Below are positions 1-6,526 of a DNA stretch of 14,394 nt, in pieces (within the stretch, counting starts at the first letter, position 1; every line of letters begins with the position of its first letter). Both the position numbers and the translations under genes were made by a program. This DNA is from Lysobacterales bacterium (GTDB taxonomy: Bacteria; Pseudomonadota; Gammaproteobacteria; Xanthomonadales; SZUA-36), in contig SHZL01000036.1 in assembly GCA_009692275.1 (NCBI GenBank), positions 1 to 14,394 of the forward strand. The letters are read 5' to 3'. Below the pieces are notes generated by a model that was not told the origin of the DNA, ran no database searches, and saw nothing but the letters and a program-made list of their open reading frames with translations.

Positions 1-662
1 CCGGAACCCACTGGATGGATTGCCAGCTCCCGGCCATACTTCGCCACTGCTTCAGCCGGGACAACAGCGGAAAAGCCCTGCGCCAATGTGTGCGTAAGCT
101 GGGGAAATGGGCCGTTCAGGCGGATCTGGATGGTGTAGTCATCCAGCGCGCGGAGGCCAGCAACGTCGTGGTCATCATGGGCGCCGTTTTCCTTCCACTC
201 GTCCAGGCCGGCAATACGGTTCTGCCATATCCAGGCCGCCTGGGAACGGGTCGACGGGTCAAAATGCCGCTTGATGGAGTAAACAAAATCCCTGGCGGTC
301 AGCTCGCGGCCCTTTCCACCGGGGAACGCCGCGTCATCCATGAAGTGAACCCCCGGCTTGATGCGAATCGTGTAAGCCAGTCCGTCTGCGGACACCTGGG
401 GCAAGGCCTCGGCAAGATTGGGTACAAGTTCGTATGGCCGTGCCAGGTATTTGTAGCGAAACAGGGTGTCGTAAAGGTTTACCACCAGGAAGTTGGCGTA
501 GGTGTTCGAGGCATGTGCCGGGTCGAGGTCGGTAGGGGCGCTGTCCATGGAATGGCGATAGACGCTCGGTGCCGCATCCGCCGGGCTTTTACCTTGATCA
601 CAGGCGTTTAGTGTGAGCAGGGCAAGCAGCGGCAGAGCTATCAACGACAGGGCAAACGGCAT
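1..662 (-). CDS. Family-5 extracellular solute-binding lipoprotein (peptide/oligopeptide type), partial, 3' end outside window
   Basis: The frame is open from about 728 down to base 1, so only the N-terminal 220 or so residues are visible. Starting at the ATG at 662, the protein opens with a hydrophobic signal segment ending in a lipobox (Leu-Asn-Ala-Cys, Cys21), so it should be an acylated periplasmic lipoprotein. The following residues read like SBP_bac_5 proteins of the OppA/DppA type: 'SAPTDLDPAHASNTYA', 'YDTLFRYK', 'LVPNLAEALPQVSADG', 'RIKPGVHFMDD' and 'LTARDFVYSIKRHFDP'. Such proteins bind peptides or other small solutes and deliver them to an ABC permease, which is not in this window. 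Upstream in-frame GTG (728) and TTG codons are alternative starts, and none has a good ribosome binding site. The gene is co-directional with and downstream of mlaA. The family call is firm; the substrate is unknown. Confidence 0.85.
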   Translation of the reverse strand, partial: MPFALSLIALPLLALLTLNACDQGKSPADAAPSVYRHSMDSAPTDLDPAHASNTYANFLVVNLYDTLFRYKYLARPYELVPNLAEALPQVSADGLAYTIRIKPGVHFMDDAAFPGGKGRELTARDFVYSIKRHFDPSTRSQAAWIWQNRIAGLDEWKENGAHDDHDVAGLRALDDYTIQIRLNGPFPQLTHTLAQGFSAVVPAEAVAKYGRELAIHPVGS

Positions 663-837
663 CTGTGCAAACCATGACAGGGCCGCGGGGCCAAGCCTGG
701 GGCGCAATATTTCAATGCAACCATTCACGGTGGTTCAGCTTAGCTGGTGGGAGTCCCGGCAACAAGGGAGCGCTGCTGCGAGGCCCCGGGCGCCTGGGCG
801 AGGCACAAGGAGCATGCGTTTGGATGGGGAAGCGGGG

Positions 838-1608
838 CTAGTTCTCTCCCAGCAACGCGTCGTAGTCAGGGGCCGGTGGGTCGCCGTTATAGATCTTGAA
901 TTCGCGGTTCTGCAGGTAGGCGTCGCGGACGAATGCGTATGGATCCGCAGCATCCTGGATGTATTTGTCATATGGCAGAAAGGACGCTCGAAGCGATATC
1001 AGGTCAATGATGAACGGTGCATAGTTGTTGTGTTCCCTGATCATGTAGGTTGTCGGGCTCAGAAAGCTCCCCACGCTATAGCTAGCTATGCCTTCGCTAC
1101 TGAGGTCCCGAATGGTTGCAGGCCCGATGAAAGGCACCATGAGGTAGCGGCTTTCCTTCCAGCCCCAGGTTGCAAGAGTCTGGCCAAAATCTTCATCGAA
1201 CTCTTCTATGCCTGACTTGGTGGCCACGTCAAAAAAACCAGCCAGCCCCAGTGTTGAGTTGAGCAGGAAGCGGCCGGTGGAAACAAGCGAATCTTCAACA
1301 CGCCCTTGCAGCAGGAGGTTGACGAACGTTAACGGCCATTGCAGGTTGCGAAAGAAATTGCGCACCCCACGCTGCGGCGCATCGGGCATGATCACGTCGT
1401 AACCCTTGGCAATCGGCTTCAGGATCGCTTTGTCAACCGCGGTGTTGAAACCATAAACTTTGCGGTTGGAGGCTTCCCATGGATCTTCCACCGGCTTGGT
1501 CAGCTTGGCGGGCTGACTGGCACAGCCAGCCAGCATAAGAATCACCAGCTGGATAAGCCCAATGCTGAAATAACGTGAATCTGGCGGGGTGTGCGTTTGA
1601 TTGTTCAT
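838..1608 (-). CDS. mlaA: MlaA (VacJ) outer-membrane phospholipid-removal lipoprotein
   Basis: 256 residues, the usual length for MlaA/VacJ. The signal peptide ends in a lipobox (Leu-Ala-Gly-Cys, Cys29), placing the mature protein on the outer membrane. Family-typical stretches follow: 'DPWEASNRKVYGFN' soon after the lipidated cysteine, 'RNFFRNLQWPLTFVNLLLQG', 'GRFLLNSTLGLAGFFDVA', and 'EDFGQTLATWGW' with 'YLMVPFIGPATIRD'. In known systems MlaA forms a ring-shaped channel with a porin. It extracts phospholipids mislocalised to the outer leaflet and passes them to MlaC. In E. coli mlaA is unlinked to mlaFEDCB; here it follows mlaB by 51 nt on the same strand and is probably co-transcribed. The ATG at 1608 has only a weak ribosome binding site, and the stop is TAG. 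No clear terminator is visible in the roughly 110 nt before the next gene. Confidence 0.95.
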   Translation of the reverse strand: MNNQTHTPPDSRYFSIGLIQLVILMLAGCASQPAKLTKPVEDPWEASNRKVYGFNTAVDKAILKPIAKGYDVIMPDAPQRGVRNFFRNLQWPLTFVNLLLQGRVEDSLVSTGRFLLNSTLGLAGFFDVATKSGIEEFDEDFGQTLATWGWKESRYLMVPFIGPATIRDLSSEGIASYSVGSFLSPTTYMIREHNNYAPFIIDLISLRASFLPYDKYIQDAADPYAFVRDAYLQNREFKIYNGDPPAPDYDALLGEN

Positions 1609-1659
1609 GGGCTGCTATCTTAAGTTGTTCCCTGGAATTTCTCCAAAATTTACCTTGTT

Positions 1660-1992
1660 CTAGCTGGCAGCCGCAACGGCTGCCCGTCCTTCAAACACCA
1701 TCAGGTCCGAGGCTTCGCATAACCGCGTGAGGCTCAGCAAGCCGGTTGGTGCGTTGCGAATGCGCATGACACGACCGTCGTGTTGTGCCAATGAATGCCA
1801 TTCAAGCAACAGGGCCAGCCCTGAACTATCCACCCGCGAGACGTCGGCAAGGTCCAGGTCCGCAATGTGCCGGCCCTGGGCCGCAGCTTGTTCAGCCTGG
1901 CGAAACACCCTGGTCACTGTGTCCAGCGTTAGCGCGCCGGTAATGCGTGCCCGTCCGGCATCATCAAGCGAGAACTGGCCGTCTTGTGTCAT
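1660..1992 (-). CDS. mlaB: MlaB, STAS-domain subunit of the Mla ABC transporter
   Basis: A 110-residue protein that is a single STAS domain. The signature 'DLADVSRVDSSGLALLLEW' (about residues 47-65) is the conserved STAS loop and helix that in MlaB contacts the ATPase MlaF. MlaB is cytoplasmic, has no signal or membrane segment, and is needed for assembly and activity of the MlaFEDB inner-membrane complex. The ATG at 1992 lies 3 nt after the mlaC stop, so the two are probably translationally coupled. The sequence alone could be a generic anti-sigma-antagonist-like STAS protein, but its position between mlaC and mlaA makes MlaB the clear choice. Stop codon TAG. Confidence 0.92.
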   Translation of the reverse strand: MTQDGQFSLDDAGRARITGALTLDTVTRVFRQAEQAAAQGRHIADLDLADVSRVDSSGLALLLEWHSLAQHDGRVMRIRNAPTGLLSLTRLCEASDLMVFEGRAAVAAAS

Positions 1993-1995
1993 GCT

Positions 1996-2682
1996 TCAGT
2001 CATTCAGTTTCAAGTTTCCCGCCCGGATATCGGCGGTCACCTTGTCAATGCCTTCAGATTGCACGCGTGGCACAATCTGGTCGCGAAAGGTGATGACGTA
2101 GGATATCCCTTCCACGGTTACATCAAACGCTTTCCAGCCCTCAGTGGTCTTATGAAAGGCATAGTCAACCGGGGCAAAGCCACCATTGTTCAGCTTAACC
2201 CGGGTGCGCACACGGGTCAGCTTGTCGTTGTTGTCACCCTTCATCGGCATGACTTCGAGCTGGTCGTTGGAACGGAACTCCAGCAGGCTATCGGCATAGC
2301 GATTGATCAGTACGTCACTCATGGCGGAGGAAAATGCTGATACTTGCTCCTGGCTGGCCGCGCGCGCGGACTTGCCAAGGATGAGCCGTGCGGAATACTC
2401 GAGGTCCAGCAGAGGCAGCAGTTCCGCACGCACCATGTCACGCAGCAGTTGCGGTTGCGCCGTGAATTGCTCCCGGTTCTGATCCAGCGCGCCGAGGATT
2501 TTGCCTGCCGCCTTGCGCACGATTTCAACCGGCTCCTGGTTGGTTTCCGGGATGTAGTCCGCCGCCGCAGCCGCAGCCGCAGCCGGTGTCAGTGTGGCCG
2601 GGGCCAGCAGAACCAGGGCCAGCAGTGATGCGGATATGGTCAGTGCCTTCATTCCTTTTTTCCTCACTCTTATTCTCATCAT
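1996..2682 (-). CDS. mlaC: MlaC, periplasmic phospholipid shuttle protein
   Basis: 228 residues of the MlaC/Ttg2D family, with a cleavable Sec signal peptide. Visible family features are 'PVEIVRKAAGKILGALDQNREQF' in part, the 'RDMVRAELLPLLDLEYSAR' region and the C-terminal lipid-pocket strands around 'VDYAFHKTTEGWKAFDVTVE'. MlaC carries phospholipid between MlaA at the outer membrane and MlaD at the inner membrane. The ATG at 2682 overlaps the mlaD stop by 4 nt and is preceded by AAGGA six bases upstream. A second in-frame ATG at 2652 (after a GAGG) would give the more compact signal peptide 'MKALTISASLLALVLLAPAT'. The end of the signal region is eight alanines encoded by a short GC-rich hexanucleotide repeat (see the repeat at 2561-2584). 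Stop codon TGA. Confidence 0.94.
   Translation of the reverse strand: MMRIRVRKKGMKALTISASLLALVLLAPATLTPAAAAAAAADYIPETNQEPVEIVRKAAGKILGALDQNREQFTAQPQLLRDMVRAELLPLLDLEYSARLILGKSARAASQEQVSAFSSAMSDVLINRYADSLLEFRSNDQLEVMPMKGDNNDKLTRVRTRVKLNNGGFAPVDYAFHKTTEGWKAFDVTVEGISYVITFRDQIVPRVQSEGIDKVTADIRAGNLKLND
2561..2584. repeat. Hexanucleotide microsatellite (GCCGCA, about 3.5 copies) encoding poly-alanine in MlaC
   Basis: The plus strand reads GCC, then three GCCGCA units, then GCC. On the coding strand this gives eight consecutive alanines at or just after the predicted signal-peptide cleavage region of MlaC. Copy-number change would keep the reading frame and only alter the linker length. Confidence 0.8.
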
Positions 2683-3152
2683 TCGCCTTCCTTGGATTCA
2701 CCGGTGTTAAACAGGTATTTTCCGATGATCTGTTCCAGCACCAGCGCAGACTGCGTGATGATTATGACGTCGCCGTCCGCCAGGAAATCCGGCGCTCCAC
2801 CGGGTTCCAGGCCAATATACCGATCACCGAGCACGCCGGAAGTAAGGACTGAGGCACCCGTGTCGGTCGGGAGTTCATTGAACCTGGACGAGATTTTCAT
2901 GTGCACTATGGCTTCGAAGGTGACCGGGTCCAACTCGACCGATTCCACCAGGCCCGCAGGAACACCCGCAATTTTCACCGGTGCACGGCTTCTCAGGTCA
3001 CCGATGTTAGTAAAACGTGCGCTGATTAAATAGGTATCCGTGCCGATTTCCTGGCCGTAATCGGTAGCCCGCGTGGCCAGCCAGATCAGCGCTGCGATTC
3101 CCAGGAGAAGGAAAATACCGGAAGCGAATTCCACTTTGTAATTGGCTCGCAT
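2679..3152 (-). CDS. mlaD: MlaD, inner-membrane MCE-domain protein
   Basis: 157 residues with the expected two parts: one N-terminal membrane helix ('GIFLLLGIAALIWLATRA', about residues 12-29) and a periplasmic MCE domain (about 38-117) containing 'LRSRAPVKIAGVPAGLVESV' and 'SVLTSGVLGDRYIGLEPGG'. MlaD forms a hexameric ring that receives lipid from MlaC and sits on the MlaFE transporter. The length matches the short single-MCE MlaD class rather than multi-MCE proteins such as PqiB. The ATG at 3152 has a good GAGG-type ribosome binding site. Its TGA overlaps the mlaC start by 4 nt. Confidence 0.95.
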   Translation of the reverse strand: MRANYKVEFASGIFLLLGIAALIWLATRATDYGQEIGTDTYLISARFTNIGDLRSRAPVKIAGVPAGLVESVELDPVTFEAIVHMKISSRFNELPTDTGASVLTSGVLGDRYIGLEPGGAPDFLADGDVIIITQSALVLEQIIGKYLFNTGESKEGE

Positions 3153-3161
3153 AGTGCAACC

Positions 3162-3929
3162 TCAGGTCAAAAATGACGTCATGATGAAATCAAAAATCAG
3201 CACCAGCACCGAACTGAGCACCACCGTATTGGTGGTTGCCGTCCCGACACCGGCTCCGGTGGGCTTTGCGGTATAGCCAAAAAACACTGCTATCAGACTA
3301 ACGATGCCGCCAAACACAAGGCTCTTCCAAATCCCGCCCATGAAGTCCTTGCCAAAATAAACGCCGGTCTGCAGCTTGCTCCAGAAAATTCCCGGATCAA
3401 GGCCCTGGACACCTATGGAAAATGCCACGGCGCCCAATATCGCCAGAGCGTTGAACATGGCAGTGAGCAAGGGAACGGATATAAGGCCCGCCATGAACCT
3501 GGGCAGGGCCACGCGCTGCACCGGGTCGATGGCCATCAGTTCCATGGCGTCGATCTGGCTGGTGGCTCGCATCAGGCCGATCTCGGCCGTGATGGCGGTG
3601 CCGGCCCGTCCGGCAAAAAGCAGCGCGGTAAGAACCGGACCCAATTCGCGGAACAGCGACTTGCCCACCAGCAGGCTGACCTGGTCTGAAGCGCCAAACT
3701 GCTCGAGCGCATTGATGGCCTGCAAAGACAGCACCATGCCGACAAAAAAACCGCAGATCATGATGATGACCAGGGAACGAGCGCCAATGAGGTAGACCTG
3801 CTGCAGTATGGACTGGACCTGCGCCAGTGCCGGCCTCAGGCCGGCCAGCATGCGCAGCAGGAACAGCAGGCAATGGCCGGCAGTCTGTATGGGTGCGGTG
3901 AAGCGCGTGAATCGAAAGTTAGTTTCCAA
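3162..3929 (-). CDS. mlaE: MlaE, permease of the Mla phospholipid ABC transporter
   Basis: 255 residues, multi-pass membrane protein of the MlaE/YrbE family, close to the 260 residues of E. coli MlaE. Key segments are an N-terminal interface helix region, 'GARSLVIIMICGFFVGMVL' as the first core helix, and the family hallmark 'RELGPVLTALLFAGRAGTAI' (about 94-113) followed by 'AEIGLMRATSQIDAMELMA', which couples to MlaF. The start at 3929 is TTG, 12 nt after the mlaF stop and preceded by GGGG. A later start would remove the conserved N-terminal helix. The stop TGA is 9 nt before the mlaD ATG, which points to one operon. Confidence 0.95.
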   Translation of the reverse strand: METNFRFTRFTAPIQTAGHCLLFLLRMLAGLRPALAQVQSILQQVYLIGARSLVIIMICGFFVGMVLSLQAINALEQFGASDQVSLLVGKSLFRELGPVLTALLFAGRAGTAITAEIGLMRATSQIDAMELMAIDPVQRVALPRFMAGLISVPLLTAMFNALAILGAVAFSIGVQGLDPGIFWSKLQTGVYFGKDFMGGIWKSLVFGGIVSLIAVFFGYTAKPTGAGVGTATTNTVVLSSVLVLIFDFIMTSFLT

Positions 3930-3941
3930 GTCTGCCCCAAC

Positions 3942-4784
3942 TCAGCCCAGCAGGCTCCATTGCCGATCAGCGGAGGTGTAATGAAATGCGATTGGACCTT
4001 CAACTTTGCCGTTGACGAACTGGTCGATGCCAGGGTCCTTGCTGTGGGCCAGTTCGCCCGGCGGGCCTTCTCCCGCAATCCGGGCCGAGGCGATGATGTA
4101 GCAGTAATCGGCCAGTTGGCTCACCTGGACCACGTCGTGCGTGACGATCAGACTGGTCAGGCCAAGGGCATCATTAGTCTCCCGCATCAGCGTGCGCACG
4201 GTAGAGACGGCAATCGGATCAAGCCCGGTTGTGGGCTCATCGTACAGCATGATGAGCGGGTCCAGTACCACCGCCCGCGCCAGCGCCACGCGCCTGGCCA
4301 TGCCACCGGATAACTCGTGCGGCATCAGGTCTTCAGTACCGCCCAGGCCCACCGAATTGAGCTTGGTCATGATTAGTCGGCGTATCAGGGCTTCCGGCAG
4401 GTCGGTGTGCTCCCGGACCGGAGTGGCAATGTTCTCGAACACGGTAAGATCAGTGAACAATGCCCCGTTTTGCAGCAAAACACCGATATTTCTGCGGAAC
4501 CGGTACAGTTCCCGATCCGAAAGGGTAGAAACATTGGTTCCATTGATCTCAATGGAACCCTCGTCCGGCCTGAGTTGCCCGGCAATCAACTGCAGCAAGG
4601 TGGTTTTTCCTGCGCCACTGGGTCCCATCAAGGCTACGATGGCTCCACGTGGAATATCCATGTTGATGCCATCGAGAATCGTATTTCGGCCGCGCCTGAA
4701 TACGAGGTTCCGGATACGGATAATCGGGGCTGCTGATGTCCCTACGCCTGGGTTTCGCCCGGCTTGTTGTGCAGTTTCCAGCAT
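3942..4784 (-). CDS. mlaF: MlaF, ATPase of the Mla phospholipid ABC transporter
   Basis: 280 residues from the ATG at 4784; an in-frame TTG at 4802 would add six. The full ABC ATPase motif set is present: Walker A 'GPSGAGKT' (about 54-61), Q-loop 'LLQNGALFTDLTVFENI', signature 'LSGGMARR' (about 158-165), Walker B 'LIMLYDEP' (177-184) and the H-loop histidine near 216. 'LSGGMARR' and the 'QNGALFTDLTV' Q-loop are typical of MlaF/Ttg2A rather than generic importers. A C-terminal extension of some 25 residues after 'DQFVNGKVEGP' fits the MlaF tail that contacts MlaB. This is the first gene of the cluster, so the promoter should lie in 4785-4940. A TACAAT -10-like hexamer at 4861-4866 on this strand lacks a convincing -35 partner. 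Confidence 0.95.
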   Translation of the reverse strand: MLETAQQAGRNPGVGTSAAPIIRIRNLVFRRGRNTILDGINMDIPRGAIVALMGPSGAGKTTLLQLIAGQLRPDEGSIEINGTNVSTLSDRELYRFRRNIGVLLQNGALFTDLTVFENIATPVREHTDLPEALIRRLIMTKLNSVGLGGTEDLMPHELSGGMARRVALARAVVLDPLIMLYDEPTTGLDPIAVSTVRTLMRETNDALGLTSLIVTHDVVQVSQLADYCYIIASARIAGEGPPGELAHSKDPGIDQFVNGKVEGPIAFHYTSADRQWSLLG

Positions 4785-4941
4785 GCCTTTTTGCTCTTGC
4801 AAAGTTGCTCACGACGGGTAACGACCCGGCACAGTCTGGCGAGTTCCACTTCCAGGCGCCATTGTAAAGGAATTGAACGAACATTAGGCCGCCAAGATTG
4901 CACAACCCGGGTGATTGCGGAGAGTTATTGAGAGGCAGGGC

Positions 4942-4973
4942 AAAAAAAAGAGAGGAGGCTTGCGCCTCCTCTC
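4942..4973 (-). terminator. Intrinsic terminator of the candidate ncRNA
   Basis: On the minus strand a perfect 10-bp stem GAGAGGAGGC / GCCTCCTCTC closes a GCAA tetraloop and is followed immediately by eight T residues (A run at 4942-4949 on the plus strand). This is a textbook rho-independent terminator. It would also isolate mlaF from transcription coming from the RNA promoter. Confidence 0.93.
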
Positions 4974-5302
4974 CGAGTAGAAGTGCTGGAACTCCGCTTA
5001 TAGTGGACTGCAGATCCTCCTAAGGCCTTTCCATCTTCGCCCGGCTCCGCCTTGCTCTGTCGCTCGGCTCCGGTCACGGATCTTCTACCTCCGTCTTTCT
5101 TTTTCGACGTCACGCCCTGAGGCTAATGGCGTCTATCTCCAGAGACCGCGTATCCCTTTCGAGTCACCCTAGTGGTAGGACCGTTGTTGACAGAGCCCAG
5201 TCCGGGTGACATGCCCAGTACCACCTGGGCTTTTCCGCTTTCTGTAACCTGTCGCTGCCTTCCGGCGGGGCGGCCTTCCGGCTGACAGATTTCTTTGAAC
5301 GG
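4942..5302 (-). ncRNA. Candidate structured non-coding RNA, about 360 nt, family unrecognised
   Basis: The transcript is bounded by a near-consensus sigma-70 promoter (5309-5337), predicting a start near 5302, and a perfect intrinsic terminator (4942-4973). The RNA strand contains two copies of GCCGGAAGGC (5257-5266 and 5273-5282), each able to form a short hairpin with a GGAA loop. It also has a 13-nt imperfect direct repeat CGGAGCCGRGCGA (5060-5072 and 5037-5049), a 6-bp hairpin GCCCAG...CTGGGC (5214-5231), a 7-bp long-range helix GTCACCC/GGGTGAC (5163-5169 with 5204-5210) and an ACGGA...TCCGT hairpin (5076-5094). I count 15 GGA trinucleotides on the RNA strand, against roughly six expected from composition. 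GGA enrichment with loop-presented GGA is a feature of CsrA/RsmA-sequestering RNAs, but only about three fit the fuller ANGGA motif, so that role is a weak inference. Hallmarks of RNase P RNA, tmRNA, 6S and SRP RNA are absent. Confidence 0.6.
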
Positions 5303-5308
5303 GAGGTA

Positions 5309-5337
5309 ACCTTATTCCTGCACAGCACACGTGTCAA
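5309..5337 (-). promoter_or_regulatory. Sigma-70 promoter of the candidate ncRNA
   Basis: The minus strand carries TTGACA (5332-5337), a 17-nt spacer and TAAGGT (5309-5314), with an AT-rich stretch containing six T residues just upstream of the -35. The -35 is a perfect consensus and the spacing is optimal, predicting strong expression from about 5302. No open frame with a ribosome binding site follows within the transcript, so it most likely drives an untranslated RNA. Confidence 0.75.
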
Positions 5338-5463
5338 CATGCAAAAAATCCAGTTTAAGTGGGGAATTTTACCCGAAAGATTACAAAAGAATTTCAAGTT
5401 GCTGAATAGAATAGGAACCCGATTTTTCGATAGCTCCGAAATTTGCGATGAAGCGAACAAGAT

Positions 5464-5477
5464 GTGCAAAATTGCAC
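5464..5477. promoter_or_regulatory. 14-bp perfect palindrome, possible operator
   Basis: GTGCAAAATTGCAC is a perfect inverted repeat in AT-rich non-coding DNA, about 127 bp upstream of the ncRNA -35 and 45 bp downstream of the hupE-like stop. It could be a dimeric regulator site or a weak hairpin after the upstream gene, but no U-tract follows on either strand. The function is a guess. Confidence 0.3.
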
Positions 5478-5521
5478 CAAACCGATATGCTCGGAGCTCC
5501 GCTCAATCGCCCCGGTCGCGC

Positions 5522-6526
5522 CTAAGCCCAGAATCCGCACACCCGCTCGAACAGCCAATAACTGGCAAGCCCACCGATGGCGTACGCCTGAACTGGAGCT
5601 AGCCGCGTCAGATCAAAGCGCCCCGCCAACAACTTCGCTAGCGTCTGGTAGATCGCCAGCACCACGACGATGAAAAGCACCTGGCCGATTTCCACGCCGA
5701 TGTTGAAAAACAGCAGCGCCAGCGGAATGGAATTCTCCGGCAAGCCGACTTCGGCCAGCGCGCCGGCAAATCCCAGGCCATGCAGCAGGCCGAAGGCAAA
5801 CGCCACGACCCATGGTTTGCGCGCTGCCAGGCCTTCGCGCCCTTGTCGCTGATGGATGATCTGACTGGCGACAAACACGATCGACAGCGCGATGATGGCT
5901 TCCACGGGCGGGCTGCGGACATGGATTACGCCCAAGGTCGCCAGGCTCAGCGTGATCGAGTGCGCTACCGTGAATGCGGTGATGGTGACGAACAGGCGCC
6001 GGGTCGATTTCACGATCATCACCAGCGCCAGCACAAAAAACAGGTGATCGAAACCGAGCAGGATGTGCCCGATGCCGATGGTGACGTAGGTCATTGCCAC
6101 TGCATAGGCCCCGGGGCTGGCCCTGGCGGTAAAGCTCGACTGGCTCGGCAGGATGCGCTCCAGTTGCACGCCGCCATCGAGACGCTGCAACCGCACCAGG
6201 ATGTCGATGCGCGATGCGGTAAGGCCAGGGAACAGGATGGGTTTGCCGTTCAATCCGCCCGGAACAGTGATACGCCAGCGCTGACGCAGCGTGTTGGCGG
6301 CGAAGGTGCTGCGCCTGGCGCCTTGCTCAGTGACGCCGGCAGGAAATACTGGATGGACTTTCAGCGGGGTGTTTCCGTCCAGCGCCGGTGATTTCCACAG
6401 GACGTCATAGGAATCGGCGCTGGTCTGGGTCAGTTGCAGGTATGCCGGGCGGAACTCATCGGCCTTGGCCGGCAACGTGAGTGCCAACAGCATGAGCGCG
6501 CACAGTCCGCAGGGGCGGCACATCAT
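5522..6526 (-). CDS. HupE/UreJ-family membrane protein with N-terminal periplasmic domain
   Basis: 334 residues. A signal peptide (about 1-22, ending '...LPAKA') is followed by a soluble beta-rich region (about 23-135), then a multi-helix HupE/UreJ_2-type membrane domain (about 140-330). The membrane part carries the family's conserved polar motifs within helices: 'GIGHILLGFDHLFF' (His154, Asp160, His161), 'FTVAHSITLSLA' (His189), 'FGLLHGLGFAGAL' (His249) and 'FNIGVEIGQ' (Glu279). HupE/UreJ proteins are linked to nickel or other metal uptake in hydrogenase and urease loci. No hydrogenase or urease gene is seen here, so the cargo is unknown. The ATG at 6526 overlaps the stop of the prolyl isomerase gene by 4 nt, implying translational coupling. 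Stop codon TAG. Confidence 0.88.
   Translation of the reverse strand: MMCRPCGLCALMLLALTLPAKADEFRPAYLQLTQTSADSYDVLWKSPALDGNTPLKVHPVFPAGVTEQGARRSTFAANTLRQRWRITVPGGLNGKPILFPGLTASRIDILVRLQRLDGGVQLERILPSQSSFTARASPGAYAVAMTYVTIGIGHILLGFDHLFFVLALVMIVKSTRRLFVTITAFTVAHSITLSLATLGVIHVRSPPVEAIIALSIVFVASQIIHQRQGREGLAARKPWVVAFAFGLLHGLGFAGALAEVGLPENSIPLALLFFNIGVEIGQVLFIVVVLAIYQTLAKLLAGRFDLTRLAPVQAYAIGGLASYWLFERVCGFWA

Larger units (their letters stand above)
4803..5521. other. Intergenic region without protein genes: candidate ncRNA, its promoter and flanking AT-rich DNA
   Basis: About 720 bases lie between the mlaF start and the hupE-like gene stop. Bases 4942-5302 hold the candidate RNA. Bases 5303-5337 hold its promoter. 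Bases 5338-5521 are AT-rich, with a 14-bp palindrome (5464-5477) and a 10-bp palindrome CGGAGCTCCG, and contain no recognisable gene. Bases 4803-4941 should contain the mla promoter. Short open frames here overlap the promoter or run through the terminator hairpin, and none resembles a protein I know. Confidence 0.7.

Noticed and set aside
4861..4866. TACAAT as the -10 of an mla promoter
   Set aside because: There is no acceptable -35 hexamer 16-18 nt upstream, so it is too weak to annotate as a promoter.
4925..5113. Small minus-strand open frame (62 codons, GTG start) inside the candidate ncRNA
   Set aside because: Its stop lies beyond the intrinsic terminator, so the transcript would end before the stop codon. 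The predicted product is low-complexity and resembles nothing known.
5214..5235. Plus-strand terminator (GCCCAG hairpin followed by TTTT)
   Set aside because: The 6-bp stem and four-T tail are weak, and no plus-strand transcription unit ends here. It is better explained as a helix of the minus-strand RNA.
4942..5302. RNase P RNA, tmRNA, 6S RNA or SRP RNA as identity of the ncRNA
   Set aside because: The size fits RNase P RNA or tmRNA, but the conserved GAGGAAAGTCC-type core, the tRNA-like CCA end, the 6S open-complex bubble and the SRP GGAAG loop context are not present.
5164..5469. Minus-strand open frame of 101 codons spanning the ncRNA promoter
   Set aside because: It overlaps the -35/-10 elements and the start of the structured RNA, has no credible ribosome binding site and no protein similarity that I recognise.
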